Of a stretch of DNA of 64,000 bases, positions 1 through 10,715 are shown piece by piece. The translations under genes and the position numbers were made by a program. Positions within the stretch are counted from its first letter, which is position 1; each line of letters opens with the position of its first letter. The stretch is from Mycolicibacter sp. MU0083 (GTDB lineage Bacteria; Actinomycetota; Actinomycetes; Mycobacteriales; Mycobacteriaceae), in assembly GCF_963378075.1 (NCBI RefSeq), contig NZ_OY726394.1:1488001-1552000 (forward strand). The letters run 5' to 3'. Under the pieces are notes generated by a model, which saw only the letters and a program-made list of their open reading frames with translations, did not search any database and was not told where the DNA came from.

Positions 1-729
1 TGGCACCGCGTCCCCGTAACCGAGTTCGTCGGCGAACGGCAGCACGAAGCCGCCCAGGCAGCCGTCGACGTGCAGGCCCACGCCGCGTTCCAGGGCGATC
101 CTGCCCAGCTCGGGGATCGGGTCGACGGTGCCGTAGCCGTAGTTGCAGGCCGAACCCATGATCGCGATGGTGTTCTCGTCGATGTTGGCGGCGACCCAGT
201 CGACGTCGACCTGGGCGGTCTGCGGGTCGATCGGGGCCTTGCGCAGCTCGATGCCGAACAGGTGGCAGCCCTTATCGAAGGCCGGGTGGCCGGTCTCGGG
301 CTTGATGAAGTTCGGCCGGGTGACACCGCGTTGCTTGGCGGCGTACTCGCGGTAGGCCAGCAGCGCGTGGATGATGCTGCCGGTGCCGCCGGTGGTGATC
401 ATCCCGACCGGCTCACCGTCGGTGACGGCGTCGGCGTGCATCAGGTCCAGCGCCATCGCGATCACCTCGCCCTCGAACTTGGTCGCCGACGGGCAGATGT
501 CACGCTGCAGCACGTTCACGTGGGCGAACAGCCCGAACGCCTCGTCGAGGAAGCGGTAGTGCTCGTGGTCGCCGCAGTACATGGTCCCGGACACCTTGCC
601 GGTCTCCCAGGTGGGATCCTCGGCGCGCGCCATCTCCCGCAGTTCCGCGAGCACCTCGTCGCGCGGGCGCCCGTGTTCGGGCAGCGTGCGGTTGACGGTG
701 AAGCGGTCGGTATAGGGAAAGTCGGACAT
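1..729 (-). CDS. PLP-dependent decarboxylase (group II / sphingosine-1-phosphate lyase-like), 3' end outside window
   Basis: Reading leftwards from ATG at 729, the protein starts [10 protein letters not shown] and runs 243 codons to the window edge without a stop. The segment resembles the group II PLP decarboxylase / sphingosine-1-phosphate lyase fold: [16 protein letters not shown] is a cofactor-phosphate loop, and [13 protein letters not shown] holds the aspartate that would contact the PLP pyridine nitrogen. The Schiff-base lysine would lie beyond the edge. The start is supported by AAAGGA about 5 nt upstream of ATG. It is divergent from hrcA, with about 117 bp between the starts. Substrate is unknown; amino-acid decarboxylase and sphingoid-base-phosphate-lyase-like roles are both possible. 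Confidence 0.8.
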   Translation of the reverse strand, partial: MSDFPYTDRFTVNRTLPEHGRPRDEVLAELREMARAEDPTWETGKVSGTMYCGDHEHYRFLDEAFGLFAHVNVLQRDICPSATKFEGEVIAMALDLMHADAVTDGEPVGMITTGGTGSIIHALLAYREYAAKQRGVTRPNFIKPETGHPAFDKGCHLFGIELRKAPIDPQTAQVDVDWVAANIDENTIAIMGSACNYGYGTVDPIPELGRIALERGVGLHVDGCLGGFVLPFADELGYGDAVP

Positions 730-846
730 GCGTTCCTTTCTGACTGCATCCCCCGAACGTGCGTAGATGTACAGCAAACACGGCGTGTCGGTGTGCAGAC
801 ACGCACGGTTGCCCCGGGACGTAGCCCAGAAAGTAATCTAGTGCGT

Positions 847-1890
847 ATGGGTGTGGCCGACGACCGTCGCTTCGAGGTACTGCGTGCCATCGTGGCGGAC
901 TTCGTCGCCACGAAGGAACCGATCGGCTCCAAGACACTGGTGGAGCGCCACAACCTCGGGGTTTCGCCGGCCACCGTCCGCAACGACATGGCCGTGCTGG
1001 AGGCCGAGGGCTACATCGCCCAGCCGCACACCAGCTCCGGGCGGATTCCCACCGAGAAGGGCTACCGGGAGTTCGTCGACCGCATCGACGAAGTCAAACC
1101 GCTGTCGGCCGCCGAGCGGCGGGCGATCCTGTCGTTCCTGGACTCCGGCGTCGACCTCGATGACGTGCTGCGCCGTGCGGTACGCACCCTGGCGCAGCTG
1201 ACCCGCCAGGTGGCGGTCGTGCAGTACCCGACGCTGTCGGTGTCCACGGTGCGGCACCTCGAGGTGATCGCGTTGACCCCGGCCCGGTTGCTGCTGGTGG
1301 TCATCACCGACTCGGGTCGGGTGGACCAACGCATCGTCGAACTCGGCGACGCGATCGACGAGCACCAGCTCAGCCAGCTGCGCGAGCTGCTCGGCGCGGC
1401 GCTGGAGGGCAAGCGGATCTCGGCTGCCTCCACCGCCGTCGCAGAGCTCGCCGGGCACCTCGACGGGCGCAGCGGGCTGTCGCCCGGCCTGGCGAACGCG
1501 GTGGGCCGCTCGGCGACGGTGCTGCTGGAATCGCTGGTCGAACACCGCGAAGAACGCCTGCTGCTGGGCGGCACCGCCAACCTGACCCGCAACGCCGCCG
1601 ACTTCGGCAACTCGCTGCGGTCGGTGCTGGAAGTCCTCGAGGAGCAGGTCGTGGTGCTGCGGCTGCTCGCCGTGCAGCAAGAGGCCGGTAAAGTCACGGT
1701 GCGTATCGGTCACGAGACCGAGGCACAGGAGATGGCCGGCGCGTCGGTGGTGTCCACCGCGTACGGTTCTCAGGGCACCGTGTACGGGGGCATGGGAGTG
1801 CTGGGCCCCACCCGGATGGACTATCCGGGAACTATTGCCAGTGTCGCAGCCGTTGCGATGTACATCGGTGAAGTGCTCGGGGCTCGCTGA
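847..1890 (+). CDS. hrcA: Heat-inducible transcription repressor HrcA
   Basis: 347 aa beginning [20 protein letters not shown]. HrcA represses groE/dnaK-type heat-shock genes by binding CIRCE operators and depends on GroEL for folding. The N-terminal winged helix ([20 protein letters not shown], about residues 30-52) is the classic HrcA DNA-binding segment; the rest is the GAF-like dimerisation part, ending in the conserved [21 protein letters not shown] region. Length is normal for the family. ATG 847 is preferred because the usual mycobacterial N-terminus begins here; GTG 841 would add two residues. The frame stays open far upstream, but that part is antisense to the decarboxylase and is not coding. 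dnaJ2 follows after 33 nt. No complete CIRCE element is visible upstream. Confidence 0.96.
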   Translation: MGVADDRRFEVLRAIVADFVATKEPIGSKTLVERHNLGVSPATVRNDMAVLEAEGYIAQPHTSSGRIPTEKGYREFVDRIDEVKPLSAAERRAILSFLDSGVDLDDVLRRAVRTLAQLTRQVAVVQYPTLSVSTVRHLEVIALTPARLLLVVITDSGRVDQRIVELGDAIDEHQLSQLRELLGAALEGKRISAASTAVAELAGHLDGRSGLSPGLANAVGRSATVLLESLVEHREERLLLGGTANLTRNAADFGNSLRSVLEVLEEQVVVLRLLAVQQEAGKVTVRIGHETEAQEMAGASVVSTAYGSQGTVYGGMGVLGPTRMDYPGTIASVAAVAMYIGEVLGAR

Positions 1891-1923
1891 TCTCCGGTCG
1901 GTAGAAGTTGGGAAGGTTCACGG

Positions 1924-3075
1924 GTGGCACGCGACTATTACGGACTGCTGGGCGTCGATAAGGACGCCAGCGACACCGAGCTGAAGCGCGCATATCGCAA
2001 GCTGGCGCGCACCTATCACCCCGACGTCAACCCCGACGAGGAAGCGCAAGCCAAGTTCAAGGAGATCAGCGCCGCCTACGAGGTGCTGTCCGACCCGGAG
2101 AAGCGCCGCATCGTCGACCTCGGCGGTGACCCGCTGGAAGGCGGCGGCGGCAACGGCTTCGGAGGTTTCGGCGGCGCTGCGGGCTTCGGCGGCCTCGGGG
2201 ACGTGTTCGAAGCGTTCTTCGGCGGTGGTGCGTCCTCCCGCGGGCCGGTCGGGCGGGTCCGGCCGGGCTCGGATTCGCTGCTGCGGATGCGCCTGGACCT
2301 CACCGAATGCGCGACCGGTGTGACCAAACGTGTCACCGTCGACACCGCGGTGCTCTGCGACCGCTGCCAGGGCCGCGGGACCCACGGGGACTCCCAGCCC
2401 GTCTCGTGTGACACCTGCCATGGCCGCGGCGAGGTGCAGAGCATGCAGCGCTCCCTGCTGGGCCAGGTGATGACGTCGCGGCCGTGCCCGACCTGCCGCG
2501 GCGTCGGCGAGGTGATCCCGGACCCGTGCCACCAGTGCGGTGGTGACGGCCGGGTGCGTTCGCGTCGTGAGATCAGCGTCAAGATCCCGGCCGGTGTCGG
2601 CGAGAACATGCGCGTCCGGTTGGCGGCCCAGGGCGAGGTCGGGCCCGGCGGGGGACCTGCCGGTGACCTCTACGTCGAGGTGCACGAACAGCCCCATGAC
2701 GTCTTCGAACGTGACGGGGACGACCTGCACTGCCAGATCTCGGTCCCCATGGTCGACGCGGCACTGGGCACCGCGGTGGTGGTCGACGCCATCCTCGACG
2801 GCGCCACCGAGATCACCGTCCCGGCGGGCACCCAGCCGGGGTCGACCATCGTGCTGCGCGGCCACGGCATGCCGCAGGTGCGGACCGGGGTCCGCGGTGA
2901 TCTCTACGCCCACATCGAGGTGGTCGTGCCGGATCGCCTGGACAGCCACGACACCGAACTGCTGCAGAAGTTCAAGCAGCATCGCGAGCGTGAAGTCGCC
3001 GAGGTCCGCTCGACGCGAGCCCCGGCCAGCGGGGGACTGTTCAGCCGGCTGCGCGAAACCTTCACCGGCCGCTGA
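1924..3075 (+). CDS. dnaJ2: Type I DnaJ co-chaperone (DnaJ2)
   Basis: 383 aa from GTG 1924, with GGGAAGG upstream. DnaJ stimulates the DnaK ATPase and delivers unfolded clients. Domains in order: J domain with the HPD triad at residues 32-34; a Gly/Phe-rich linker ([17 protein letters not shown]); four CxxCxGxG zinc motifs at about 145-215 ([32 protein letters not shown]); and the C-terminal client-binding domains. All elements of a full type I DnaJ are present. It lies directly behind hrcA, the usual arrangement for the second mycobacterial dnaJ, and is followed by rsmE after 6 nt, suggesting one transcript. Confidence 0.96.
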   Translation: MARDYYGLLGVDKDASDTELKRAYRKLARTYHPDVNPDEEAQAKFKEISAAYEVLSDPEKRRIVDLGGDPLEGGGGNGFGGFGGAAGFGGLGDVFEAFFGGGASSRGPVGRVRPGSDSLLRMRLDLTECATGVTKRVTVDTAVLCDRCQGRGTHGDSQPVSCDTCHGRGEVQSMQRSLLGQVMTSRPCPTCRGVGEVIPDPCHQCGGDGRVRSRREISVKIPAGVGENMRVRLAAQGEVGPGGGPAGDLYVEVHEQPHDVFERDGDDLHCQISVPMVDAALGTAVVVDAILDGATEITVPAGTQPGSTIVLRGHGMPQVRTGVRGDLYAHIEVVVPDRLDSHDTELLQKFKQHREREVAEVRSTRAPASGGLFSRLRETFTGR

Positions 3076-3081
3076 GCAGCG

Positions 3082-3825
3082 GTGGCGGGTCTCTTCTACG
3101 TCGAGGCGCTGCCCGAAGTGGGCGCGCCGGTAGCGGTCGGCGGCGACGCCGGCTTCCACGCCGCCACGGTGCGACGGATCCGGCCCGGGGAGCAGTTGAC
3201 CTTGGGTGACGGGGCCGGGGTGATCGCCCAGTGCGAGGTCGAGGAGGTCGACCGCGGCGGGCTGCGCGCCCGGGTGCTCGAGCGTCGTGAGGTGGAGCCA
3301 CCGTCGCCGCCCGTCACCGTCGTGCAGGCGCTACCGAAATCGGAGCGCTCCGAGTTGGCGATCGAACTGGCCACCGAGGCCGGCGCCGACGCCTTCGTGG
3401 CCTGGCAGGCCGAGCGTTGCGTGGCCCGGTGGGACGGTGCGCGCGCCGACAAAGGCTTGCGGCGCTGGCAGGCGGTAGCCCGGGCGGCGGCCGGGCAGTC
3501 CCGTCGGGCGCATATTCCGCCGGTGGACGGCGTGCTGGCCGGTACCGCGCTGGCGGCATGGGTCGGTGAACGGGTGGCCGGCGGCACGACGGTGCTGGTG
3601 TTGCACGACGCGGCCGGAGCGGGGTTGCCGGATGTGTCGGGAGCAGCGGCGTTGGCGCTGATCGTCGGGCCGGAGGGCGGTATCACCGCGTCGGAGTTGG
3701 CGGCGCTGACCGAGGCCGGGGCCGTCGCCGCCCGGCTGGGGCCGACGGTGCTGCGCACGTCGACGGCCGCGGCCGTGGCATTGGGCGCGCTGGGCGTTCT
3801 GACGCCGCGCTGGGGGAGTCGCTGA
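3082..3825 (+). CDS. rsmE: 16S rRNA m3U1498 methyltransferase RsmE
   Basis: 247 aa from GTG 3082, six bases after the dnaJ2 stop. RsmE is a SPOUT-class, SAM-dependent enzyme that methylates N3 of U1498 in helix 44 of 16S rRNA. The N-terminal PUA-like RNA-binding part is followed by the SPOUT knot with [20 protein letters not shown] and the signature [16 protein letters not shown] near the C-terminus, ending in the LRTSTAA cofactor loop. Length fits the family. Context (hrcA-dnaJ-rsmE) is the conserved actinobacterial order. Confidence 0.95.
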   Translation: MAGLFYVEALPEVGAPVAVGGDAGFHAATVRRIRPGEQLTLGDGAGVIAQCEVEEVDRGGLRARVLERREVEPPSPPVTVVQALPKSERSELAIELATEAGADAFVAWQAERCVARWDGARADKGLRRWQAVARAAAGQSRRAHIPPVDGVLAGTALAAWVGERVAGGTTVLVLHDAAGAGLPDVSGAAALALIVGPEGGITASELAALTEAGAVAARLGPTVLRTSTAAAVALGALGVLTPRWGSR

Positions 3826-3930
3826 CGGTTTCGCGGCCACTTCCGTCACTGGTTTCACGGGTGTCACTGTGGTTGTTGAGCTGCGGGTTTGTCCGGGATT
3901 CCTGTCGGGGGTCGACGCTAGAGTTAGCAC

Positions 3931-5307
3931 ATGCGTTCGAACCGTTGGCAGGAGCTGCAGCAGGCTCTCGATGCGTTGGACGCTGATCTGGATCGGGCGC
4001 TGGACTGTGATGTCGACGGGCTGACGCCCCGGGAGTGCTTGGCTTTACTGCGGCGCTGCGAGATGCTGCGGCGGCGGTTGCCGGCGTTGGAGCATCCGAT
4101 GGTGAACCGGGTTGCCGCCGCAGACCCGGTCGAGATCGGTGGGAAACCCCGCTGGGTCCTGGCCGACCGACTGCACATCCTGCGCGGGGACGCCGGCCGC
4201 CGCATCGCAGATGCCGCGGAACTCGGGCCGCGCCGCGCCATGACCGGCGAGCCCCTGGACCCGGTGATGCCACACCTGGCCGCCGCGCAACGCGATGGCC
4301 GCGTCGGGGCCGAGCACATCGCGGTGATCCGCTCCTTCTTCCACTACCTGCCCGCCGGCACCGACCCCGGCACTCTCGCGCAGGCCGAGGAACACCTGGC
4401 GGGCCTGGCGCGACGAAACCGCCCCGACGAACTCGCCAGATGCGCGAACCGGGTTGCCGATCACCTGCATCCCGACGGCAACTTCACCGATGAGGACCGG
4501 GCCCGGCGCCGCGGGATCGTGCTGGGTCCGCAGGGCCGCGACGGTATGACCCCGATCAAAGGATTCCTCGACCCCCAGGCTCGGGCGACCTGGGACGCGG
4601 TGATGGCTCGCTGGGCCGCACCGGGAATGTGCAACCCCGCCGATCCCACCCCCTGCACCAGTGGTACACCCAGCCAAGAGGCTATCCAAGGCGATACCCG
4701 CGGTGCCCCGCAACGTCATCACGACGCCCTGACTGCGATGGGCCGTTATCTGCTGTCCTGCGGGGAACTCGGGCAGCACAACGGGTTACCGGCCACCATC
4801 GTTGTCTCCACCACCCTGGCCGAATTGGAGGCCGGCAACGGCACTGCCCATGCCGGCGGCGGCTCCCGGTTGCCCATGACCGATGTGATCGCGATGGCGT
4901 CGCACGCCCACCACTACCTACGCATCTATTCCGGGGCCAAAGAGCTGGCCCTGTTTCACACCAAACGGCTGGCGTCACCGGCGCAGCGCATCGTGCTGTA
5001 TGCCAAGGAGCGCGGGTGTGGGCATCCGAATTGCACGGTGTCGGGGTACTGCTGTGAGGTCCACCATGACGAGGACTATGCGATCACGCATCGCACCGAC
5101 ATCCACGAGTTGAGCCTGCGCTGCGGCCCGCACCATCAACTGATCACCACCGGCGGCTGGCGAACCCGCAAACGCACCGACGGCGTCACCGAAACCGTTC
5201 CGCCGCCGGATCGCGACCACGGCCAACCTCGCATCAACTACTACCATCACCCGGAAAAGCTATTGCAGGACAGTGATTCCGGTGACGGGGACGACGATGG
5301 AGATTAG
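3931..5307 (+). CDS. DUF222 / HNH endonuclease domain protein (13E12 repeat family)
   Basis: 458 aa from ATG 3931. The N-terminal two thirds is the DUF222-type helical region common in mycobacteria (13E12/REP13E12 family). The C-terminus carries an HNH nuclease core: [20 protein letters not shown], then a histidine in RCGPHHQLI, giving a Cys-rich zinc knuckle plus the H-H metal site (about residues 365-410). Function in the cell is not established; members are multicopy and often serve as phage or prophage insertion targets. It sits between rsmE and phoH where a different set of genes lies in M. tuberculosis, so it is probably a lineage-specific insertion. Its last 11 bases overlap the next gene's ATG. 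Confidence 0.85.
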   Translation: MRSNRWQELQQALDALDADLDRALDCDVDGLTPRECLALLRRCEMLRRRLPALEHPMVNRVAAADPVEIGGKPRWVLADRLHILRGDAGRRIADAAELGPRRAMTGEPLDPVMPHLAAAQRDGRVGAEHIAVIRSFFHYLPAGTDPGTLAQAEEHLAGLARRNRPDELARCANRVADHLHPDGNFTDEDRARRRGIVLGPQGRDGMTPIKGFLDPQARATWDAVMARWAAPGMCNPADPTPCTSGTPSQEAIQGDTRGAPQRHHDALTAMGRYLLSCGELGQHNGLPATIVVSTTLAELEAGNGTAHAGGGSRLPMTDVIAMASHAHHYLRIYSGAKELALFHTKRLASPAQRIVLYAKERGCGHPNCTVSGYCCEVHHDEDYAITHRTDIHELSLRCGPHHQLITTGGWRTRKRTDGVTETVPPPDRDHGQPRINYYHHPEKLLQDSDSGDGDDDGD

Positions 5308-5986
5308 GCGTTCGGCGCTGACCATCGGGGACGGCTACGCGGTGTATCGCGGTCCGGTGGCTGACGGCCCGATTCATCGGCACGGTGCGTTCCAGATCGT
5401 GGCGGCCGGTCGAGGCCGGGTAGCCATGGTGGATCCCGCCGGAACCCGTCATCGGGCGGCCGCCCTGGTGGTGTCGCCGATGGCGCCCCACCGCATCCTC
5501 GCCGTGCCGGATCTGGTCACCTACTTCATCGAACCGCACTGCCGATATGCCGACCTGCTGCGGCGGTGCTACCACCCCGGTATCGCCGCAGCGCCAGAGT
5601 TGGGCGAACTCGGGGAGCCGGAAGTTGCCGCCGCTTGCCGCGGGCGGTCTCAGCAGCTCGATCCCCGTCTGGTGACAGTCCTGGCCCTGCTTGCCGATGA
5701 CAGTATCCCGATGGCGAACCTGGCTGCTGCGGTACGCCTTTCGCCGCAGCGGCTGCGGGCGCTCGCCCGGCGGGACCTCGGGATGCCGCTCACGCGCTGG
5801 CGGGTCTGGTCGAGGCTGCGCCGAGCGGTGGAAGCCGCGCAATCGGGTATGCCGCCGGCCGAGGCCGCGACTGCTGCCGGGTTCGCCGACCAAGCTCATT
5901 TCGCCCGGCAGATGCGGGAGATGATGGGCCTGACACCGACGGTCGTACTGCGGGGATTGGGAGATCAGGGTTTGCGGGCGACATAG
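5297..5986 (+). CDS. AraC-family transcriptional regulator
   Basis: 229 aa if started at ATG 5297; GTG 5273 would add eight residues and overlap the HNH gene further. An N-terminal cupin-like sensory half ([34 protein letters not shown]) precedes an AraC double helix-turn-helix at about 140-225: [20 protein letters not shown] for the first HTH and [20 protein letters not shown] for the second. The ligand is unknown. The 3' end overlaps the convergent methyltransferase by 22 bp (5965-5986), so antisense interference is possible. Likely a local or specialised regulator. Confidence 0.85.
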   Translation: MEIRRSALTIGDGYAVYRGPVADGPIHRHGAFQIVAAGRGRVAMVDPAGTRHRAAALVVSPMAPHRILAVPDLVTYFIEPHCRYADLLRRCYHPGIAAAPELGELGEPEVAAACRGRSQQLDPRLVTVLALLADDSIPMANLAAAVRLSPQRLRALARRDLGMPLTRWRVWSRLRRAVEAAQSGMPPAEAATAAGFADQAHFARQMREMMGLTPTVVLRGLGDQGLRAT

Positions 5987-6612
5987 ACCGACAGCGATCC
6001 GGTGACGGTCGCCACCACCTCGACCTCGCGGACATCGGTGAAACCGGCCGCGGTGATCAGTTCCGGCAGAACGCCGTCGGCGTTGGGCTGGGTGTCGGTT
6101 TTGCCGTCGGCGAATTGAACGATCCGAAACGCCAGACGCATCAACGCGGTCCGCTGCAACCCGTAGTCCGCGATCACCAGTCGGCCGCCCGGGCGCAGCA
6201 CCGCGAACATCGACGCCAAGATCGCACTCTTGACGGCCAGCGGGCACTGGTGCAACACCAGGCTGGAGATCACCGCATCGACCGACCCTGTCCCGACGGA
6301 ATCCACCAGCCGGTCGCCCATCCCGGACAGCCAGCGCACCCGGCCGTCGCGATCCTTCCCGCGTGCCACCGCCAAGACCTCGGGATCGGGGTCCATGCCC
6401 ACGATCTGCGCTCCCGGTTCGGCCGCGGCAGCCAACAGTGCCAGCGAACCGGTGCCGCAGCCCACGTCGAGGATCATCTCGCCGGACTGCGGGGCCAGGT
6501 GCTCGATGGTCAGACCGCGCCAGCGCCGCTCGCGCGTCATCGCGACCACGACATCGAAGAATCGGGCCGGCGCCAGGCGGCCCAGGGCGGGGGTGAACGC
6601 GTTCTCGCTCAT
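5965..6612 (-). CDS. Class I SAM-dependent methyltransferase (UbiE/MenG-like)
   Basis: 215 aa from the ATG at 6612 (MSENAFTPALGRLAP); upstream alternative starts would add a poorly conserved Arg/Pro-rich leader. The SAM-binding motif I is MILDVGCGTGSLALLAA, followed by an acidic ribose-binding site (VGMDPDPEVLAVAR) and a motif IV-like SVDAVISSLVLHQCP. The general form is that of small Ubie/Coq5-type methyltransferases; the substrate cannot be told. It is convergent and overlapping with the AraC gene. Confidence 0.8.
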   Translation of the reverse strand: MSENAFTPALGRLAPARFFDVVVAMTRERRWRGLTIEHLAPQSGEMILDVGCGTGSLALLAAAAEPGAQIVGMDPDPEVLAVARGKDRDGRVRWLSGMGDRLVDSVGTGSVDAVISSLVLHQCPLAVKSAILASMFAVLRPGGRLVIADYGLQRTALMRLAFRIVQFADGKTDTQPNADGVLPELITAAGFTDVREVEVVATVTGSLSVYVARKP

Positions 6613-6749
6613 ACCGGCCAGTCTCCGCGGTGCGAGCAAGCCCGGTCTTGAACGAACCGCTCGCCGCAGACGAGGCGGTAGACTCAAGCGTCCGACTCGT
6701 TGCCGCCACGCGGCATAAAAATCCCCAGGAAGCAGGCATCGGAAGCGCC

Positions 6750-7802
6750 GTGACGCCCCGCGATACCCCCGCTGCCGGGCCGGCCTCGCAGGTTCGCAGC
6801 AGCATCGATGTTCCGTCCGACCTGATCGTGGGCCTGTTGGGTTCCGCTGACGAGAATCTGCGTGCGCTCGAACGGCTGCTCTCCGCCGACCTGCACGTGC
6901 GCGGCAATTCGGTCACCTGCACCGGCGCGCCCGCCGACGTCGCCCTGGCCGAACGGGTGCTCTCCGAACTGGTGGCCATCGTGGCCGGCGGGCAGTCCCT
7001 GACCCCCGAAATCGTGCGGCACAGCGTCGGCATGCTGGTGGGCACCGGCAACGAGTCGCCGGCCGAAGTCCTCACCCTCGACATCCTGTCGCGGCGGGGC
7101 AAGACCATCCGGCCCAAGACGCTCAACCAGAAGCGTTACGTCGACGCCATCGACGCGCACACCATCGTGTTCGGTATCGGTCCGGCCGGCACCGGCAAGA
7201 CCTACCTGGCGATGGCCAAGGCGGTCAGCGCATTGCAGTCCAAGCAGGTCACCCGGATCATCCTGACCCGGCCGGCGGTGGAGGCCGGGGAGCGGCTGGG
7301 TTTTCTGCCCGGCACCTTGAGCGAGAAGATCGACCCGTACCTGCGGCCGCTGTATGACGCCCTGCACGACATGATGGATCCCGAGTTGATCCCCAAACTG
7401 ATGAGTTCCGGGGTGATCGAGGTGGCCCCGCTGGCCTACATGCGCGGTCGGACCCTCAACGATGCGTTCATCATCCTCGACGAGGCGCAGAACACCACCG
7501 CCGAACAGATGAAGATGTTCCTCACCCGCCTGGGATTCGGTGCCAAGATCGTCGTCACCGGCGACGTCACCCAGATCGACCTGCCCGGTGGCGCGAGATC
7601 CGGGCTGCGGGCCGCCGTCGACATTCTCGACGACGTCGACGACATCTATGTCGCCGAGCTGACCAGCGTCGACGTCGTGCGCCACCGACTGGTCTCGGAG
7701 ATCGTCGACGCCTACGCACGCCACGAGTCCGAACAAACCCAGCCGGGACTCGCGATGAACCGCGCAGCGCGGCGCGCAACGCAGGGAAGGTCGCGCCGAT
7801 GA
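6750..7802 (+). CDS. phoH: PhoH-like P-loop ATPase
   Basis: 350 aa from GTG 6750. Contains an N-terminal KH-like part ([20 protein letters not shown]) and a PhoH helicase-like ATPase core with Walker [12 protein letters not shown] at about 145-155 and Walker [12 protein letters not shown] near 238-248. PhoH proteins are linked to RNA metabolism together with YbeY. The frame is open further upstream but the N-terminus matches known mycobacterial PhoH from this GTG. The stop TGA (7800-7802) overlaps the ybeY ATG (7799) as ATGA, so translation is coupled. Confidence 0.93.
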   Translation: MTPRDTPAAGPASQVRSSIDVPSDLIVGLLGSADENLRALERLLSADLHVRGNSVTCTGAPADVALAERVLSELVAIVAGGQSLTPEIVRHSVGMLVGTGNESPAEVLTLDILSRRGKTIRPKTLNQKRYVDAIDAHTIVFGIGPAGTGKTYLAMAKAVSALQSKQVTRIILTRPAVEAGERLGFLPGTLSEKIDPYLRPLYDALHDMMDPELIPKLMSSGVIEVAPLAYMRGRTLNDAFIILDEAQNTTAEQMKMFLTRLGFGAKIVVTGDVTQIDLPGGARSGLRAAVDILDDVDDIYVAELTSVDVVRHRLVSEIVDAYARHESEQTQPGLAMNRAARRATQGRSRR

Positions 7803-8335
7803 GCATCGAGGTGTCCAACGAGTCCGGACTCGATGTCTCCGAGGTCGAGCTGATCAGCGTCGCCAAGTTCGTGCTGGCGAAGCTGGACGTCAACCCCGGC
7901 GCCGAACTGTCGATGGTGTTGCTGGACACCGACGCGATGGCCGACCTGCACATGCGCTGGATGGACCTGCCCGGTCCCACCGACGTCATGAGCTTCCCGA
8001 TGGACGAACTGGAGCCCGGCGGTCGCCCGGATGCGCCCGAACCCGGGCCGTCGATGCTCGGCGATATCGCGCTGTGCCCGCAGTTCGCCGCCGAACAGGC
8101 CGCCGCGGCCGGACATTCGCTCGGCCAGGAACTCGCGCTGCTCACCGTCCACGGCGTTCTGCACCTGCTCGGCTACGACCATGCCGAGCCGGACGAGGAA
8201 AAAGAGATGTTCGCGCTGCAGCGCCGACTGCTCGAGGAGTGGGTGGCCGACCAGGTGGAGGCCTATCGGGCCGAGACCCAGAGCGAAAAGGACCGCCGAC
8301 TGCTGGACAAGTCCCGGTACTTCGACGAGCTGTGA
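7799..8335 (+). CDS. ybeY: Endoribonuclease YbeY (16S rRNA maturation)
   Basis: 178 aa. YbeY is a zinc-dependent single-strand endoribonuclease acting in 16S rRNA 3' maturation and ribosome quality control. The metal-binding signature [11 protein letters not shown] (H-x3-H-x5-H) lies at about residues 118-128 and the preceding [10 protein letters not shown] strand is conserved. The start overlaps the phoH stop (ATGA) and the stop overlaps the GTG of the next gene (GTGA), making a tightly coupled phoH-ybeY-corC unit. Confidence 0.95.
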   Translation: MSIEVSNESGLDVSEVELISVAKFVLAKLDVNPGAELSMVLLDTDAMADLHMRWMDLPGPTDVMSFPMDELEPGGRPDAPEPGPSMLGDIALCPQFAAEQAAAAGHSLGQELALLTVHGVLHLLGYDHAEPDEEKEMFALQRRLLEEWVADQVEAYRAETQSEKDRRLLDKSRYFDEL

Positions 8336-9630
8336 CGTCGACACCGCTGCTACTCAGCGTCATCGCGCTGATCGGTCTCGGCGGATTGTTCGCCGCGATC
8401 GACGCCGCGGTCTCCACGGTGTCGCCGGCGCGGGTGGAGGAATTGGTCCGGGCGAAGCGACCCGGCGCGGTGTGGCTGGTCAAGCTGATGGCCGAACGGC
8501 CCCGCTACATCAACCTGGTGGTGCTGCTGCGTATCACCTGCGAGATCACCGCCACCGCACTGCTGGTGTATCTGCTGCACGCCGTGCTCGGCTTGGACTG
8601 GGGTCTGTTCGCGGCCGCCGCGGTCATGGTGGTGGTCAGCTTCGTGGTGATCGGGGTGGGGCCGCGCACGCTCGGCCGGCAGAACGCCTACTCCATCGCC
8701 CTGGCCTCCGCGCTTCCGCTGCAGGTTCTTTCGGTGCTGCTGGCACCGATCAGCCGGGTGCTGGTGGTATTGGGCAACGCACTGACTCCGGGACGCGGCT
8801 TCCGTAACGGGCCGTTCGCCTCCGAAGTCGAATTGCGGGAGGTGGTCGATCTCGCGCAGCAGCGCGGTGTGGTGGCGGCCGACGAACGGCGGATGATCCA
8901 GTCGGTCTTCGAACTCTCCGACACGCCGGCCCGTGAAGTGATGGTTCCCCGCACCGAGATGGTGTGGATCGAACACGACAAGACCGCCGGGCAGGCCACG
9001 TCGCTGGCGGTGCGCAGCGGGCACTCCCGTATCCCGGTGATCGGCGAGAACGTCGACGACATCCTCGGTGTCGTCTACCTGAAAGACCTTGTCCAACAAA
9101 CCTATTATTCGACCAACGGGGGGCGCGACACCACGGTCGCGCAGGTGATGCGGCCCGCGGTCTTCATGCCCGACTCCAAAGCGCTCGACGCGCTGCTGGC
9201 CGACATGCAGCGCAGCCGTTACCACATGGCGCTGCTGGTCGATGAATACGGCGCGATCGCCGGCCTGGTCACCATCGAAGACGTGCTGGAGGAGATCGTC
9301 GGCGAGATCGCCGACGAATACGACCAGGGCGAAGTGGCCCCGGTACAGGATCTGGGCGACAACAGGTTTCGGGTATCGGCACGGTTGCCTATCGAGGATG
9401 TCGGGGAACTCTACGGGGTGGAGTTCGACGAGGGCCTCGACGTCGAAACGGTCGGGGGACTCTTGGCGTTGGAGCTGGGCAGGGTTCCGCTGCCCGGTGC
9501 CGAGGTAGTGTCACACGGACTGCGATTGCGGGCCGAGGGCAGTCGGCAGGGGCGCGGACGGGTGCGCATCAGAACCATCCTGGTCACCCCGGTCGAGCCC
9601 GACGACGAGGAGGCGGCAGATGCGCAGTGA
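8332..9630 (+). CDS. Hemolysin-family CNNM/CBS membrane protein (CorC/HlyC-like)
   Basis: 432 aa from GTG 8332, overlapping the ybeY stop as GTGA. Order of parts: N-terminal CNNM-type membrane domain with about three hydrophobic helices ([20 protein letters not shown], then [16 protein letters not shown]); a tandem CBS pair at about 200-325 ([47 protein letters not shown]); a C-terminal CorC_HlyC domain. The family is associated with magnesium/cobalt efflux rather than true haemolysis. In mycobacteria this gene normally stands between ybeY and era, as here. The last codons overlap a micro-ORF. Confidence 0.92.
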   Translation: MTSTPLLLSVIALIGLGGLFAAIDAAVSTVSPARVEELVRAKRPGAVWLVKLMAERPRYINLVVLLRITCEITATALLVYLLHAVLGLDWGLFAAAAVMVVVSFVVIGVGPRTLGRQNAYSIALASALPLQVLSVLLAPISRVLVVLGNALTPGRGFRNGPFASEVELREVVDLAQQRGVVAADERRMIQSVFELSDTPAREVMVPRTEMVWIEHDKTAGQATSLAVRSGHSRIPVIGENVDDILGVVYLKDLVQQTYYSTNGGRDTTVAQVMRPAVFMPDSKALDALLADMQRSRYHMALLVDEYGAIAGLVTIEDVLEEIVGEIADEYDQGEVAPVQDLGDNRFRVSARLPIEDVGELYGVEFDEGLDVETVGGLLALELGRVPLPGAEVVSHGLRLRAEGSRQGRGRVRIRTILVTPVEPDDEEAADAQ

Positions 9631-9724
9631 GCAGCGGGGTGGGCGGGTGTCCGACCTGCACCCATTGCGGGAGAACACGCGCAGACTCGCGCTGAATACA
9701 CGTTCGGTGAAAGGTGCCTCGTGA
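9620..9724 (+). CDS. 34-codon micro-ORF linking corC-like gene and era
   Basis: An open frame of 34 codons ([20 protein letters not shown] then 14 more residues) starts at ATG 9620, overlaps the end of the upstream gene by 11 nt and ends TGA 9722-9724, overlapping the era GTG start (9721) as GTGA. It has a very strong Shine-Dalgarno, GAGGAGG at 9607-9613, six bases from its ATG. No domain is recognisable. The arrangement suggests either a small coupling peptide that hands ribosomes to era or the remnant of a longer gene at this place. That it is translated is inferred from the ribosome-binding site and overlaps only. Confidence 0.5.
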   Translation: MRSEQRGGRVSDLHPLRENTRRLALNTRSVKGAS

Positions 9725-10629
9725 CGCAGTCCCCGTCTGAGTTCCATTCCGGATTCGTCTGTTTCGTCGGACGACCCAACACCGGAAAGTCCACCCTGAC
9801 CAATGCCCTGGTCGGTCAGAAGGTGGCGATCACGTCCAACCGGCCGCAGACTACCCGGCACACGATCCGCGGAATCGTGCACCGCGACGACTTCCAGATC
9901 ATCCTGGTCGACACCCCCGGGCTACACCGGCCCCGGACGCTGCTGGGTAAGCGGCTGAACGAGTTGGTCAAGGACACCTACTCGGAGGTCGACGTGATCG
10001 GCCTGTGCATCCCCGCCGACGAGGCCATCGGTCCCGGCGACCGCTGGATCATCGAGCAGATCCGGGCGGTGGCCCCCCGAACCAAGTTGATCGTGATCGT
10101 CACGAAGATCGACAAGACTTCTCGGGACAAGGTCGCCGCACAGTTGGTGGCGGTCGGCGAGCTGGCGCCGGAGGCCGAGATCGTCCCGGTATCGGCGGTC
10201 AGCGGTGAGCAGGTCGACGTGCTGATCGGGGTGCTGGCCGCCGCGTTGCCGGTCGGGCCCGCTTTCTACCCGGACGGCGAGCTGACCGACGAACCCGAAG
10301 AGACCCTGATGGCCGAATTCATCAGGGAGGCCGCTCTCGAGGGCGTGCGCGACGAACTGCCGCACTCGCTGGCCGTGGTCATCGAGGAGGTCCGGCAGCG
10401 CGAAGACCGTGAGGACCTCATCGAGGTCTACGCGTTGCTCTACGTCGAACGCGACAGTCAGAAGGGGATCGTGATCGGCCGCGGCGGGGCCAGGTTGCGC
10501 GAGGTGGGCACCGCCGCCCGGACCCAGATCGAAAAACTGTTGGGCACCAAGGTGTTCCTCGATCTGCGGGTCAAGGTGGCGAAGAACTGGCAGCGTGATC
10601 CCAAACAGCTCGGCCGGCTGGGGTTCTAG
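9721..10629 (+). CDS. era: GTPase Era
   Basis: 302 aa from GTG 9721. Era is an essential GTPase that binds the 3' end of 16S rRNA during 30S assembly. The G domain shows G1 GRPNTGKST at residues 17-25, G3 DTPG near 62-65 and G4 TKID near 127; the C-terminal KH domain contains IVIGRGGARLREVGTAAR. Length is typical. Its GTG overlaps the stop of the preceding micro-ORF, so initiation may rely on coupling as well as on an AAAGGTG ribosome-binding site. Confidence 0.97.
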   Translation: MTQSPSEFHSGFVCFVGRPNTGKSTLTNALVGQKVAITSNRPQTTRHTIRGIVHRDDFQIILVDTPGLHRPRTLLGKRLNELVKDTYSEVDVIGLCIPADEAIGPGDRWIIEQIRAVAPRTKLIVIVTKIDKTSRDKVAAQLVAVGELAPEAEIVPVSAVSGEQVDVLIGVLAAALPVGPAFYPDGELTDEPEETLMAEFIREAALEGVRDELPHSLAVVIEEVRQREDREDLIEVYALLYVERDSQKGIVIGRGGARLREVGTAARTQIEKLLGTKVFLDLRVKVAKNWQRDPKQLGRLGF

Positions 10630-10715
10630 GCATGCGACGCGTCGGCGGGTATCGCCGGGGAATCGGGACGGGCCGCCTCCGGCGGTTGGGGGATCGGCAT
10701 TGGTACATTCCAGGG

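Noticed and set aside
70..846. Long open frame running into hrcA from upstream (606-codon reading)
   Set aside because: It is antisense to the well-supported decarboxylase gene; family alignment places the HrcA start at 847.
3917..3935. TTAGCAC before the HNH gene as a possible CIRCE half-site
   Set aside because: The second arm and the N9 spacing of CIRCE are absent.
3935..3945. TTCGAAC at the start of the HNH gene as a mycobacterial SOS (LexA) box
   Set aside because: Only one half-site (TCGAAC); no GTTCGA partner at the required distance.
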